Below are positions 1 to 8,131 of a DNA stretch of 64,000 nucleotides, in pieces. The position numbers and the translations under genes were made by a program. Source of the DNA: Flavipsychrobacter stenotrophus (GTDB lineage Bacteria; Bacteroidota; Bacteroidia; Chitinophagales; Chitinophagaceae); NCBI RefSeq assembly GCF_002954265.1, contig NZ_PPSL01000002.1, forward strand, positions 868,001-932,000. Direction: 5' to 3'. The first letter of the stretch is position 1, and each line of letters opens with the position of its first letter. Below the pieces are notes generated by a model. That model had not been told where the DNA came from and did no database searches. It saw only the letters and a program-made list of their open reading frames with translations.

Positions 1-76
1 CAACCTCATCTGGTGTATACCTCCCCGCCAACTCCGTAAACACCCCCTGCAACTCAGTTATTTGTAATGTTGGCAT
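1..76 (-). CDS. N-terminus of an unidentified protein, cut by window edge
   Basis: An ATG on the minus strand at 74-76 opens a frame that runs without a stop off the left edge. The visible 25 residues begin MPTLQITELQGVF and continue with TELAGRYTPDEV. They recall the first helix of small HD-domain phosphohydrolases, but that is only an impression. An AT-rich stretch precedes the start. The function cannot be assigned from this fragment. Confidence 0.45.
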   Translation of the reverse strand, partial: MPTLQITELQGVFTELAGRYTPDEV

Positions 77-552
77 ACTAAATATATTTTGCTTATACTA
101 ACTCCTCATCAAATCATACCTGCAAATCATGTCATTGCGCCGTAGGTGCAAAAGGTTTGTAGGACAAGAAACCCCCTCTATGACCGCGAGCCGTTAGGTT
201 CGCGCCCGATCTAAACTGGTATTTTCCGAAAATTAATAATATAACAACCCCTCAAATTTACAATTCTTCATGTTAATCTTTTAATCCTATAAATCATGCC
301 TGTCCCAACCACCTGTCGGGAGGCCGGCTCTCTTTGAGACTCCCCCGAGTTGGTCTTTGCGAGGAACGAAGCAATCTAGTAGCAGGACGTATTAGTTTTG
401 TATTAAATGTCACCCATTGAGCCAACTAGCCATTGAGCAATTAAGCCATTCCCTCAACCCCAATTGAGCCATTAAGCCATTGAGTAATTGAGCCATTATC
501 ATTTAATATTTACTATTCCCAATTCTTAGTGACGTTTTTTAAAATTAATTCA
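77..552. other. Intergenic region with dispersed repeat fragments, no gene seen
   Basis: No convincing frame exists on either strand. Around 356-377 lies a fragment, GCGAGGAACGAAGCAATCT, that recurs in inverted orientation near 7684-7703, so it belongs to a dispersed repeat family. A short low-complexity cluster follows at 413-498, and the rpsO promoter lies just beyond. Confidence 0.5.
413..498. repeat. Degenerate tandem repeat of GCCATTGAG/GCCATTAA words
   Basis: Words of the form ATTGAGCCA and TTAAGCCATTGAG recur about seven times in some 85 bases, with small indels between copies. It is an imperfect simple repeat without coding capacity. It lies about 55 bases upstream of the predicted rpsO promoter. 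Confidence 0.6.
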
Positions 553-560
553 TATCTTTG
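553..560 (+). promoter_or_regulatory. Predicted Bacteroidota -7 promoter element for rpsO
   Basis: TATCTTTG matches the Bacteroidota TAnnTTTG -7 consensus and is followed by GCAC. It sits about 40 bases upstream of the rpsO start, with a T-rich tract near 533-540 where the -33 TTTG would fall. This is consensus matching only. Confidence 0.55.
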
Positions 561-601
561 CACATTCAAAAAGTGTCGTTTATTTAAAAATTTTGATGCA
601 A

Positions 602-874
602 ATGTCTCATTTTACTACTGAAAAGAAAGCAAACATCTTTAAAACCTTTGGTGGAGCGGAAACTAATACAGGTTCTATCGAAGCGCAGATTGCCATGCTC
701 ACAGAGCGTATTAACCATATCTCTGGCCATATGAAAGGAAATAAGAAAGATTTCTCTTCTAATCGTGGATTGATCGTGATGGTAGGCCGCCGCAAACGCT
801 TGTTACAATATCTTAGCGCTAACAACCTTACTTCTTATCGCTCATTGATCGAGAAGCTGGGTATCCGCAAGTAA
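602..874 (+). CDS. rpsO: 30S ribosomal protein S15
   Basis: Ribosomal protein S15 binds the central domain of 16S rRNA early in small-subunit assembly. The 90-residue product has the usual family length. It shows the diagnostic GSIEAQIAMLTERINHISGH segment (residues about 24-43) and the C-terminal VMVGRRKRLLQYL helix that contacts rRNA. The frame extends upstream to ATG 596 and TTG 593. ATG 602 (MSHFTTEKK) is chosen because it matches the typical S15 N-terminus; 596 is the alternative. The gene is followed by a terminator and then pnp, an order conserved in many bacteria. Confidence 0.96.
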   Translation: MSHFTTEKKANIFKTFGGAETNTGSIEAQIAMLTERINHISGHMKGNKKDFSSNRGLIVMVGRRKRLLQYLSANNLTSYRSLIEKLGIRK

Positions 875-894
875 TCGCTTTACCGTATTTACTG

Positions 895-926
895 TTCCCA
901 ACTATCCGGTTGGGAATTGTTTTTTT
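895..926 (+). terminator. Intrinsic terminator after rpsO
   Basis: TTCCCAAC pairs perfectly with GTTGGGAA across a six-base loop and is followed by TTGTTTTTTT. It lies between rpsO and pnp, so it could separate or attenuate pnp transcription. Confidence 0.85.
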
Positions 927-948
927 ATGACAACCTAAATTTCGATGT

Positions 949-3315
949 ATGACCCCAAGTCCTATTTCCGCGTCCTATACTTTAGCTGACGGACGGGAAA
1001 TTTCAATTGAGACGGGCAGAATGGCTCGTCAGGCAGATGGTGCTGTGGTAGTGCGTATGGGCGACTGTATGATACTCGCTACCGTAGTAGCTTCCAAAGA
1101 GCCTAAACCAGGCCAATCTTTCTTCCCGCTGACTGTTGATTACCAGGAAAAATTCGCTTCCGCAGGCCGTATCCCCGGTTCTTTCTTCAAAAGAGAAGCT
1201 CGTTTAAATGATTACGAAATACTTACCTCACGTCTTATAGACCGTGCCCTCCGTCCTTTGTTCCCCGATGATTATCTGTGCGAAGTTCAGGTGCTGGTTT
1301 CTCTTATATCTTCAGATAAAGAAGTAATGCCCGATGCTATGGCCTGCCTGGCTGCATCTGCTGCGCTTGCAGTGTCTGACGTGCCGATCATGGAAGTGAT
1401 CTCTGAGGTACGTGTAGGCCGCATCAATGGCGAATTCGTTGTTAACCCATCGCGCACTCAGCTCGATTCGGCTGACATGAACATAATAGTAGCTGCTACC
1501 GAAACCAACATTATGATGGTGGAAGGTGAAGCTAAGGAGTGCGACGAAGCAAGCTTGCTGAAGGCGATACAGATCGGTCACGACGCTATCAAGCAGCAGG
1601 TGAAACTGCAGCTGGATCTGCGCGCTAAGCTGGGTCTTACTACTAAACGCGAATACATCAAGCCTTATACCAACCCTGAACTGGAAGCTAAGATCACAGA
1701 ATTCGGTAAGGAAAAAGTATACAATGTAGCTAAGGCTGCAATGGGCAAGCACGAGCGTGGAGACGCGTTCAAGGCTATCCGCAAAGAGTACGAAGCAACA
1801 TTCACAGAAGAAACTGCACTCCCTGCTGCTGACGCTGCATTGGTAGGCCGTTACTTCCACGACCTGGAAAAAGACGTTATCCGCAAGATGATGATCGAAG
1901 AGCGTGTACGCCTCGATGGCCGTAAGCTGGATGAAGTTCGTCCGTTGACTATGGAAACAGACGTATTGCCTTCACCACACGGTTCTTCATTGTTTACCCG
2001 TGGCGAAACACAGTCACTCACTACAGTTACCCTCGGTACTACCGATGATGAACTGTTGAGCGAAACTGCTGCTACGTCTGACTACGTTAAATTCATTCTA
2101 CATTACAACTTCCCTCCGTTCTCTACAGGCGAGGTGAAGATGATGAGAGGCCAGAGCCGTCGCGAGGTTGGTCATGGTAACCTGGCTATGCGCTCTTTGA
2201 AGCAAATGATGCCGGCAGACTATCCATACACCGTACGTGTGGTATCTGATATCCTCGAGTCTAATGGTTCTTCATCTATGGCTACCGTTTGTGCCGGTTC
2301 ACTGGCACTGATGGATGCAGGTGTTCCTTTGCCTAAGCACGTAAGTGGTGTGGCTATGGGCCTTGTAGCTGAAGGTGGTAAATTTGCAGTATTGACAGAT
2401 ATCCTGGGCGATGAAGATCACCTCGGCGATATGGACTTCAAGGTAACAGGTACCCGCGATGGTATCTGCGGTATACAGATGGACATCAAGTGCGATGGAC
2501 TGAGCATGGAAGTGATGATGCAGGCTTTAGAGCAGGCTAATCGCGGCCGTCTCCACATCCTCGATGCTATGTACAAGAGCATTGCTGAGAAGAGAGAAGA
2601 ACTGAAACCACAGGCGCCACGTATCGAGCAGCTCACTATCGATCGCGAATTCATTGGTGCTATCATAGGCCCTGGTGGAAAGGTGATACAGGAAATGCAG
2701 CGCGAAACAGGTGCTAAGATCAATATTGAAGAAGTAGGACAGGAAGGTATCATCAAGATATTCTCTGCCAACAAGGAAAGTATTGACAAGGCTAAGAACT
2801 GGATCAAGAGCATAGTAGCTATACCTGAAATAGGCGAGACCTACGAAGGAACAGTGAAGAGCGTAGTAGCATTCGGTGCATTCGTAGAGTTCATGCCGGG
2901 CAAGCAAGGTTTATTGCACATAAGTGAAGTAAGCTGGAAGCGCCTCGACACACTCGATGGTGTACTGAAAGAAGGCGATAAGATCAAGATCAAGCTGGTA
3001 GGTACAGACCCTAAGACAGGTAAGCTGCGCTTAAGCCGCAAGGTATTGATGGACAAGCCTGAAGGCTATGTAGAACCAGCACCACGCGAAGACCGTGGCG
3101 ACAGAGGAGATCGTGGTGGAGACCGCGGCCCACGCCGTGAAGGTGGCCCACGTGGCGACCGCAACGACCGCCCACGCGGAGATCGCCCACAAGGCGGCGA
3201 CCGTGGTCCACGTCGCGAAAACAATGACAACAACAACGAAAACAATAACCAGCCTACCCCCGAAGTAGCCCCTGCACCACAGGACAACGGCAACGACGAC
3301 GATATGAAACTGTAA
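949..3315 (+). CDS. pnp: Polyribonucleotide nucleotidyltransferase (PNPase)
   Basis: PNPase is a phosphorolytic 3'-5' exoribonuclease in cytosolic mRNA decay. The 788-residue product has two RNase PH-like domains. The second carries the active-site region with GSSSMATVCAGSLALMD (about 437-453) and the acidic LGDEDHLGDMDF (about 486-497). A KH domain with the IIGPGGK loop follows at about 571-577, then an S1 domain from about 630. Beyond about 700 is a low-complexity Arg/Gly/Asp tail and then an Asn-rich stretch. Such tails occur in Bacteroidota PNPases and may add RNA contacts, which is inference. It follows rpsO and has its own terminator. Confidence 0.97.
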   Translation: MTPSPISASYTLADGREISIETGRMARQADGAVVVRMGDCMILATVVASKEPKPGQSFFPLTVDYQEKFASAGRIPGSFFKREARLNDYEILTSRLIDRALRPLFPDDYLCEVQVLVSLISSDKEVMPDAMACLAASAALAVSDVPIMEVISEVRVGRINGEFVVNPSRTQLDSADMNIIVAATETNIMMVEGEAKECDEASLLKAIQIGHDAIKQQVKLQLDLRAKLGLTTKREYIKPYTNPELEAKITEFGKEKVYNVAKAAMGKHERGDAFKAIRKEYEATFTEETALPAADAALVGRYFHDLEKDVIRKMMIEERVRLDGRKLDEVRPLTMETDVLPSPHGSSLFTRGETQSLTTVTLGTTDDELLSETAATSDYVKFILHYNFPPFSTGEVKMMRGQSRREVGHGNLAMRSLKQMMPADYPYTVRVVSDILESNGSSSMATVCAGSLALMDAGVPLPKHVSGVAMGLVAEGGKFAVLTDILGDEDHLGDMDFKVTGTRDGICGIQMDIKCDGLSMEVMMQALEQANRGRLHILDAMYKSIAEKREELKPQAPRIEQLTIDREFIGAIIGPGGKVIQEMQRETGAKINIEEVGQEGIIKIFSANKESIDKAKNWIKSIVAIPEIGETYEGTVKSVVAFGAFVEFMPGKQGLLHISEVSWKRLDTLDGVLKEGDKIKIKLVGTDPKTGKLRLSRKVLMDKPEGYVEPAPREDRGDRGDRGGDRGPRREGGPRGDRNDRPRGDRPQGGDRGPRRENNDNNNENNNQPTPEVAPAPQDNGNDDDMKL

Positions 3316-3340
3316 TTGTTTGAGTTCTGATACTAACTAA

Positions 3341-3373
3341 AAATCCCCCGCTCAGTGAGTGGGGGATTTTTTT
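3341..3373 (+). terminator. Intrinsic terminator after pnp
   Basis: AAATCCCCC pairs with GGGGGATTT, with a second small CTCA/TGAG stem inside, followed by seven T residues. It begins 25 bases after the pnp stop codon. Confidence 0.9.
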
Positions 3374-3483
3374 GTGGCATAAATGTTATTTTCTTCATAT
3401 TCAATCGTCTAAGAAAATACAAGTATGTTTTATGTCATTAAATTTTTTGCAGTACTAGTATTAACTTACGTAAAATCATTGTT

Positions 3484-5222
3484 ATGAGACTTGCTAACAG
3501 GTTTAATTATCGAGATTTGTTTGAAGAGAGTCGGCCTCAGGTTAAAGACTTACTTATTGGGATATCTTCCCAGTATATAATTGTGATGCTATCTTTAGTT
3601 AATAATATTTTGCTGCAACTCAAAGAAACCAATAGGACACAATTAGAAATATTCAGTTTGATGACATCAAAATTGCCAGAAGCCTATAAGGCAGCACTTT
3701 TAGGAAAAGTTGAAAACAAACTGATGTCAGGCGACTATGCTCTTTTTTCATTTCAATGCACGGTCGAATTCATCAATAGGGAAATTATTAATTATAGAGA
3801 AGGTAATTTGCCACTACCGATAGATTTACCAGAAATAGAATTAAAGATATTAAAGGCGTATGTGGTAATAACTGAAGAAATAGGAGAATCTGATAGCCTA
3901 GATTTTGATAGCATTTTAGCAGAAGCAAAAAGGAGTCCAGAAGGGGTCTTAAAATTGATGTGGCCTCATTTAATTGAACAGTCAGAATTTGTAAATCGAG
4001 CAGATATAGCGTACGAATTATATAAGGGCATTGCGTTAGTATCTTATCTTGAAAAACATGAAAAGTATGCCGGCGCTACCCAAAAGCATTTTGAAGCACT
4101 AAATTGTACATCGGGAAGACAATATATAAATTTTTTGCAGTTTTTGATTTTCAAAAATCTGCCAAGTGAAGAATTGCCTCACCCAAGATTTTATAATTTT
4201 ATAGTTAAAGTAGAAGGTGTGCATCCGTTTTGGGAATCATTAGTGCTTGATCCAAAAGAGATAAGTGAAAACGAAAACAAGCAAATCGGCTATAAAGGAT
4301 TGAAAGAAAAACCTGTTTTCAAATTCTCTAATGATGAATATGTAATCCCTTATTGGGATTTTTTTTACAATGCCCTTTTTACCGGATTGATTTTCTCAAT
4401 TTACAACAATTCAGGTATAAAAAAGATCGAAAATTTCATGGATTTCCGATCGACGGTTGGGACTGAATTCACAGAAAACATCCTATTTCGAAACTTAATG
4501 AAATCCTGCTTTTCAAGAAAGCATGAATTTTTAGCCTTTTTTGACGATCCCAAGTCGATATTTTCCCCTGATTGTTACTATAGGCGAGGGAACAACATTT
4601 TTATTATAGAATTTAAGGACAACATGCTATCTAATGCGGTAATCCAATCAAAATCTTATGAAGAAATAAGAAAAGCGCTTTATTCAAAATTTGTTGAAAC
4701 GAAAAACAAAAATAAGTCCCCAAAAAAGGTATTTCGCAATTAGCCAGAAATATTAATTTGCTCGTTTCAAATGAATCAACATTTTATGATATTGATGATG
4801 ACGCGAAACGCAAAAAGCTAAAATTAAAAAATATGAACATTTACCCAATCATTGTTCACGCAAACAGTTACTTTGATTTACCTGGAGTCAACAGTTTTTT
4901 AGATGAATTGTTTTAACCACTAATACCTATTAACAGAGGTGAAATTAAGCGAGTCAAAAGTGTTACTGTAATAAACATGCACTATTTTTTCAAGCGCATT
5001 TTACTCTTTTCAGATTCTAAAATTCAACTTGATGATGAATTAAATTTTTATCATCATTCGATAAATAGGGATAAAAAGAAATGGCAAATAACCGGAGGTG
5101 AAGCTAGTTGGTTTAATTCCCTAAGTGCTTTTGGTTTTCACTCACTTAATGTAAAAAAACACTCATTACATAGACTAGATGAGTTTAGCGATACAATAGA
5201 AAAATGTTGGGGAATTAATTAA
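3484..5222 (+). pseudogene. Broken PD-(D/E)XK nuclease-like gene (frameshift plus stop)
   Basis: The first frame (3484-4743, 419 residues) has no recognised family, but near its end SPDCYYRRGNNIFIIEFKDN fits a PD-x(n)-ExK restriction-type nuclease core. At 4722-4728 the sequence is A AAA AAG in frame. Slipping back one base joins a second frame (GISQLARNINLLVSNES...) that reads well to a TAA at 4914-4916. The same frame then continues as plausible coding sequence (PLIPINRGEIKRV..., then ATG 4977) to 5222. The intact product would be about 580 residues. Two lesions make decay the simplest reading. A role in DNA cleavage or defence is inferred from the motif only. The gene is isolated and AT-rich compared with pnp. 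Confidence 0.65.
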
Positions 5223-5237
5223 TTCCCACGCTAGGAG

Positions 5238-5282
5238 TAGCCCTGTTCGGCGTAGTCTTCCTGACTACGCCGAACAGGGCTA
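5238..5282. repeat. Perfect 20-bp stem hairpin, dispersed repeat family
   Basis: TAGCCCTGTTCGGCGTAGTC (5238-5257) and its exact reverse complement (5263-5282) flank a TTCCT loop. The core words CGTAGTC-TTCCT-GACTACG recur at 5853-5877 and in degenerate form near 7130, 7929 and 15709. There is no T-tract, so this is a mobile-type palindromic repeat, not a classic terminator. Confidence 0.8.
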
Positions 5283-5410
5283 GGGCGTAAACCGTGGTCT
5301 CTTTTAATGAGGTAGCTATGGAATGCGTTTGCATGTATATCAAATCCGAGCATAAAAAAAGAAGCTGCTATTCTAATTTGCAGCTTCTTTTATCAGTTCT
5401 AAATCATACT

Positions 5411-5782
5411 TCAGGAGAAATTCAAGTAATAAGAATTGACCCAATTAGAGATTCTCAATTTTATTGTTTTTTTATTTTTCTTAAATATAACAATGCCATG
5501 TCCAATTAGAATTATAGTCAATAGCAATATTAATATCTCAATAGTATGTCTCTTAAGGTCTGCGTCTCGGAAAAGATACCCTCTAGCATACACAATACAT
5601 TTATCAGCGAATGGAATTAAAGATGTAAGCACTAAAATCTATAAAAAAAAACTGAACAAAATCCAAAAAAATATAACTTTCTTATAGTGAAAGCTAGGCA
5701 AATTATCTCCAAGCACTTTTTCGGCCAAAAATGCTGATAAGAAAATCACGATTGTGCTGATATGTTCGGTAATATAATGCAC
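5411..5782 (-). pseudogene. Broken small membrane-protein gene
   Basis: From GTG 5782 the minus-strand frame reads VHYITEHISTIVIFLSAFLAEK, then a TM-like KKVIFFWILFSFFL. It meets an in-frame TAG at 5639-5641 beside a run of nine T on this strand. It then continues in the same frame (ILVLTSLIPFADKCIVYARG... and a TM-like TIEILILLLTIILIGHGIVIF) to 5411. The continuous hydrophobic pattern across the stop suggests one three-helix membrane protein of about 123 residues carrying a nonsense codon. The family is unknown. Confidence 0.4.
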
Positions 5783-5848
5783 TAGTGCAAAGGTATAGAT
5801 ATTTATTTAATTGTGAAAAAGAATACCATTTAATAATTATTACTCCCG

Positions 5849-5902
5849 CGCTGGGCGTAGTCTTCCTGACTACGCCCTACGCGGCTTGCGGTCTCTGACC
5901 GC
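5849..5902. repeat. Double hairpin of the CGTAGTC repeat family
   Basis: GGGCGTAGTC (5853-5862) pairs with GACTACGCCC (5868-5877) around the same TTCCT loop as the 5238 copy. A second stem, GCGGTC/GACCGC, follows at 5888-5902. This two-stem layout recurs at 15683-15733. Confidence 0.7.
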
Positions 5903-5966
5903 CGTGTTTCGCTGAGCAGGGCCAACCATCCTCCTTTTCCTTCAATCCCGACCATCCTGATTCAGA

Positions 5967-6000
5967 CAAAAAAAGCAGAGGCACATAAATGCCCTCTGCT
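5967..6000 (-). terminator. Intrinsic terminator of azoR
   Basis: On the minus strand AGCAGAGGGCA pairs with TGCCTCTGCT and is followed by a T7 tract. It lies 25 bases beyond the azoR stop codon. Confidence 0.8.
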
Positions 6001-6024
6001 CATAATCACCTAAATCCACCAACC

Positions 6025-6627
6025 TTACGCCACCATCACACTCGCCAGCCCCTTTTCCACCGCCTTATCCTTTAGCTCAGGTAGGGCAAGGCCCTCTATG
6101 CGGAACACCGTAATATCAGTGATGCCTATAAATCCGAATATGGTGCGCAGGTAAGGCTCTGCAAAATCAAGCGACTTCATATTTCCTTCAGATAATACGC
6201 CACCCGATGCCATGGCTATATACATCTTCTTGCCGTGTACCAGTCCCTTTGGGCCGGTGGCTTCGTACTTAAACGTTACGCCCGCCCTTACTATATGATC
6301 CAGCCAGGCTTTAAGGGTTGAGTGTATGCTATAGTTGTAGATGGGTACGCCTATCACTATGATATCGGCATCCATTATGTCAGCAATAGCTTCGTCCGAA
6401 TGTTTGACGGCGGCAACCAGCTCTGGTGTCCTCCTCTCGGCGGGTGTAAAAAACGATGTTATGTGCGCTTCTTCCAGGTGCGGAAAATTTTGTTCGGGAA
6501 GGTTCCTAACCTTCACTGTACTGCCCGGGTGGGCAGCCAGTAGCTGGTCTACAATAGTGTTGCCTAGCTGAATACTGTTAGATGCATTGCCTCGCGGGCT
6601 GGAAATAACATGTAATATCTTTTTCAT
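6025..6627 (-). CDS. azoR: FMN-dependent NADH-azoreductase
   Basis: The product belongs to the flavodoxin-fold azoreductase/quinone reductase family, which uses FMN and NADH to reduce azo compounds and quinones in two-electron steps. The 200-residue length fits. The N-terminal ILHVISSPRGNASNSIQLG is the FMN phosphate-binding loop, VIGVPIYNYSIHSTLKAWLDHI (about 91-112) is the family signature, and ASGGV (about 139-143) lies in the second flavin loop. It is divergent from an HxlR regulator with a dyad between them, a common arrangement for quinone- or electrophile-responsive genes. Control by that regulator is inferred. Confidence 0.93.
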   Translation of the reverse strand: MKKILHVISSPRGNASNSIQLGNTIVDQLLAAHPGSTVKVRNLPEQNFPHLEEAHITSFFTPAERRTPELVAAVKHSDEAIADIMDADIIVIGVPIYNYSIHSTLKAWLDHIVRAGVTFKYEATGPKGLVHGKKMYIAMASGGVLSEGNMKSLDFAEPYLRTIFGFIGITDITVFRIEGLALPELKDKAVEKGLASVMVA

Positions 6628-6670
6628 TTTTAGTATCTTTTTTTTGATAAAGCAAAACTAGCTACATTTA

Positions 6671-6685
6671 CTTACTAATAGTAAG
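6671..6685. promoter_or_regulatory. Candidate HxlR operator between azoR and hxlR
   Basis: CTTACTA-A-TAGTAAG is a perfect 7-bp-arm dyad in the divergent intergenic region. Regulators of the HxlR/YodB type are known to bind dyads containing TACT and AGTA half-sites, so the match is meaningful. Binding is inferred. Confidence 0.65.
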
Positions 6686-6741
6686 CAGTATACAAACGGT
6701 TAGTAGTATCCTTTAGGTTAGTGCTTTTTAAAAACCGGGAA

Positions 6742-7098
6742 ATGACAGAACAAGTAATGCTGGGAGCCCCTAAGTGTGTTAGCGCCCTCAACTCTATTGA
6801 TGATGCACTGTACGTAATTGGCGGAAAGTGGAAGCTAAGGGTTATTGCCACACTTAGGGAGGGCAACAAACGCTTTAATGAGATACAGCGCAACATCAAC
6901 GGCATCTCTCCACGTGTCCTATCAAATGAATTAAGAGAACTCGAACTCAACGGATTGGTAACACGGACCGTACAAACGCAAATGCCTGTAGTGGTAGAAT
7001 ACCACCTTACCGACTATGCCGAATCCTTAGGAAATGTACTAACCTCACTAATGGAATGGGGCACCATGCATCGCGATAAAATAAGGAAGGAACGCTAG
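6742..7098 (+). CDS. HxlR-family winged-helix regulator
   Basis: This 118-residue one-domain regulator shows the family order APKCVSALNSIDDALYVIGGKWKLRVIATLREGNKRFNEIQRNI, followed by the GISPRVLSNELRELELNGLV recognition and wing region. A cysteine at about residue 12, within the PKC motif, is where YodB-type members sense electrophiles or oxidants by thiol chemistry. Start ATG 6742 is preferred over GTG 6721 because it gives the usual short N-terminus. It probably represses itself and azoR through the dyad at 6671-6685. Confidence 0.9.
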   Translation: MTEQVMLGAPKCVSALNSIDDALYVIGGKWKLRVIATLREGNKRFNEIQRNINGISPRVLSNELRELELNGLVTRTVQTQMPVVVEYHLTDYAESLGNVLTSLMEWGTMHRDKIRKER

Positions 7099-7416
7099 CC
7101 CTTGCTGAGCGAGATCCCTGCTCGGCGTAGTTTTCCTAACGGAGTTTACCCCGATTCTTTTCGGGGTCGTAGCGGTGCGCAATCTTCAGATTGCACTCAT
7201 GTTACCTACAAAAACTCGGGCATCATGACTATCCTTCAATCAAGTGAATCATGGTTCAGACAAACACCCACACAAACCACGCATCAAAGCCCATCATACA
7301 ATCACTGCCATCACGGTTCAGACAAACACCGCAATTGAGACCTCAAAAAAACATATCCACAAAAAGCACCCGCTCAAACCCTTGCCCACAGCACCTTTCA
7401 GGCGGCGCAGACGTAA
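7099..7416. other. Intergenic, degenerate repeats only
   Basis: No supported gene. A decayed copy of the CGTAGTC hairpin family lies at about 7118-7150. An AATCATGGTTCAGACAAACAC-like word is repeated imperfectly around 7248 and 7310, and similar words occur near 5950 and 32710. Frames on the plus strand here look like repeat translations. Confidence 0.5.
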
Positions 7417-7875
7417 TTTTTGTGAATATCTTTATTTGAAAAAATGAATTTCCCATATTAATTTGCACCCGATTCAGGTGAAAACCTGTCCGCTCTTTGA
7501 CATTATGAACCCATATCGACAACCATACATAACATGTAAGGTCTTTTAATTATTACCTAACCACCCAAACTGTGTCATTGCGAGCCCTTCGCGAATCTGT
7601 CCCCAACTCGTTGGTGGAGCAATCTCACGTAATGGCGTATTCGTTTTGAGACATACAGCAATTCTGCAAGCATCCCGATGTTAGATTGCTTCGTTCCTCG
7701 CAATGACAGCGTAATTAGGCAACAAACATCCACAAAAAAGTAGCAGCATGTGGCAATAAGTGGCAGGAAGTGGCAGATAGTAGCAGTTTGTTAAAATCCG
7801 CCAAAAACCCTACCCAACAACGCATACAGCCGAAACCACCTACACAAAACTGCCACTTTTACGAAAAACTGCCAC
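7417..7875 (+). repeat. Dispersed structured element, copy A
   Basis: The head (7417-7510) shares TTGTGAATATCTTTATT, ATTAATTTGCAC and CTTTGACATTAT-AACCC blocks with an inverted copy near 33040-33145. About 230 bases downstream is a run of 10-base repeats (GTGGCAATAA, GTGGCAGGAA, GTGGCAGATA, GTAGCAG), then TTTGTTAAAAT. About 50 bases later come complementary words (ACTGCCACTTTT twice), so the tail can fold as a long hairpin. The second copy has GTGGAAG with matching CTTCCAC. A different repeat is inserted at 7573-7708. Confidence 0.6.
7573..7708. repeat. Inverted-repeat element with TGTCATTGCGAG ends
   Basis: TGTCATTGCGAG at 7573-7584 and its exact complement at 7697-7708 bound a 136-base module. 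The inner arm ATTGCTTCGTTCCTCGCAATGA matches in inverted orientation the fragment at 356-377. This looks like a non-coding REP/MITE-like repeat inserted inside copy A. Confidence 0.65.
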
Positions 7876-7914
7876 TTTTTATTTTCGCAGCTAATACCTT
7901 ATCCCAAGGCGGCT

Positions 7915-7985
7915 ACTTATGCCACGCTGGGCATAGCATTCCCGACTATGCCCCATACGGCTGGTGGTCTCCGACCGCTCCGCAC
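7915..7985. repeat. Degenerate copy of the CGTAGTC hairpin family
   Basis: GGGCATAG-CATTCCC-GACTATGCCC keeps the stem and loop plan of the 5849 copy, and GGTGGTCTCCGACCGCTCC follows as the second stem. A frame over this stretch is a repeat translation and is not annotated as a gene. Confidence 0.55.
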
Positions 7986-8080
7986 AGTGAGTTGGTAATT
8001 TTTGCTGATGCGTTACGCTTAGAGCAATATGTGCGGGTTACGCAGGGGCCGTCACAATTATTTCAATGGTTAAACTAAAA

Positions 8081-8113
8081 GAATAGCCCCACAATAATAT
8101 TGCGGGGCTATTC
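8081..8113 (-). terminator. Terminator of the 8132-8851 gene
   Basis: GAATAGCCCC and GGGGCTATTC form a perfect 10-bp stem with an extra CAAT/ATTG step inside. It begins 18 bases after the stop of the minus-strand gene, and T-rich sequence follows on that strand. Confidence 0.75.
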
Positions 8114-8131
8114 CTTATACATGACTTACTA

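Noticed and set aside
413-498. CRISPR-like array
   Set aside because: Words are irregular, have no unique spacers and no cas genes are present in the window.
3484-4743. Stop codon reassignment in this genome
   Set aside because: The five broken frames are interrupted by all three stop codons, while intact genes end normally with each of them.
4722-4916. Programmed -1 frameshift as the sole explanation for the 3,484-5,222 gene
   Set aside because: The slippery heptamer fits, but the downstream frame has another stop (TAA 4,914) before readable coding sequence ends, so decay is simpler.
7770-8078. Plus-strand frame as a gene
   Set aside because: It translates repeat copies and hairpin words and has no family features.
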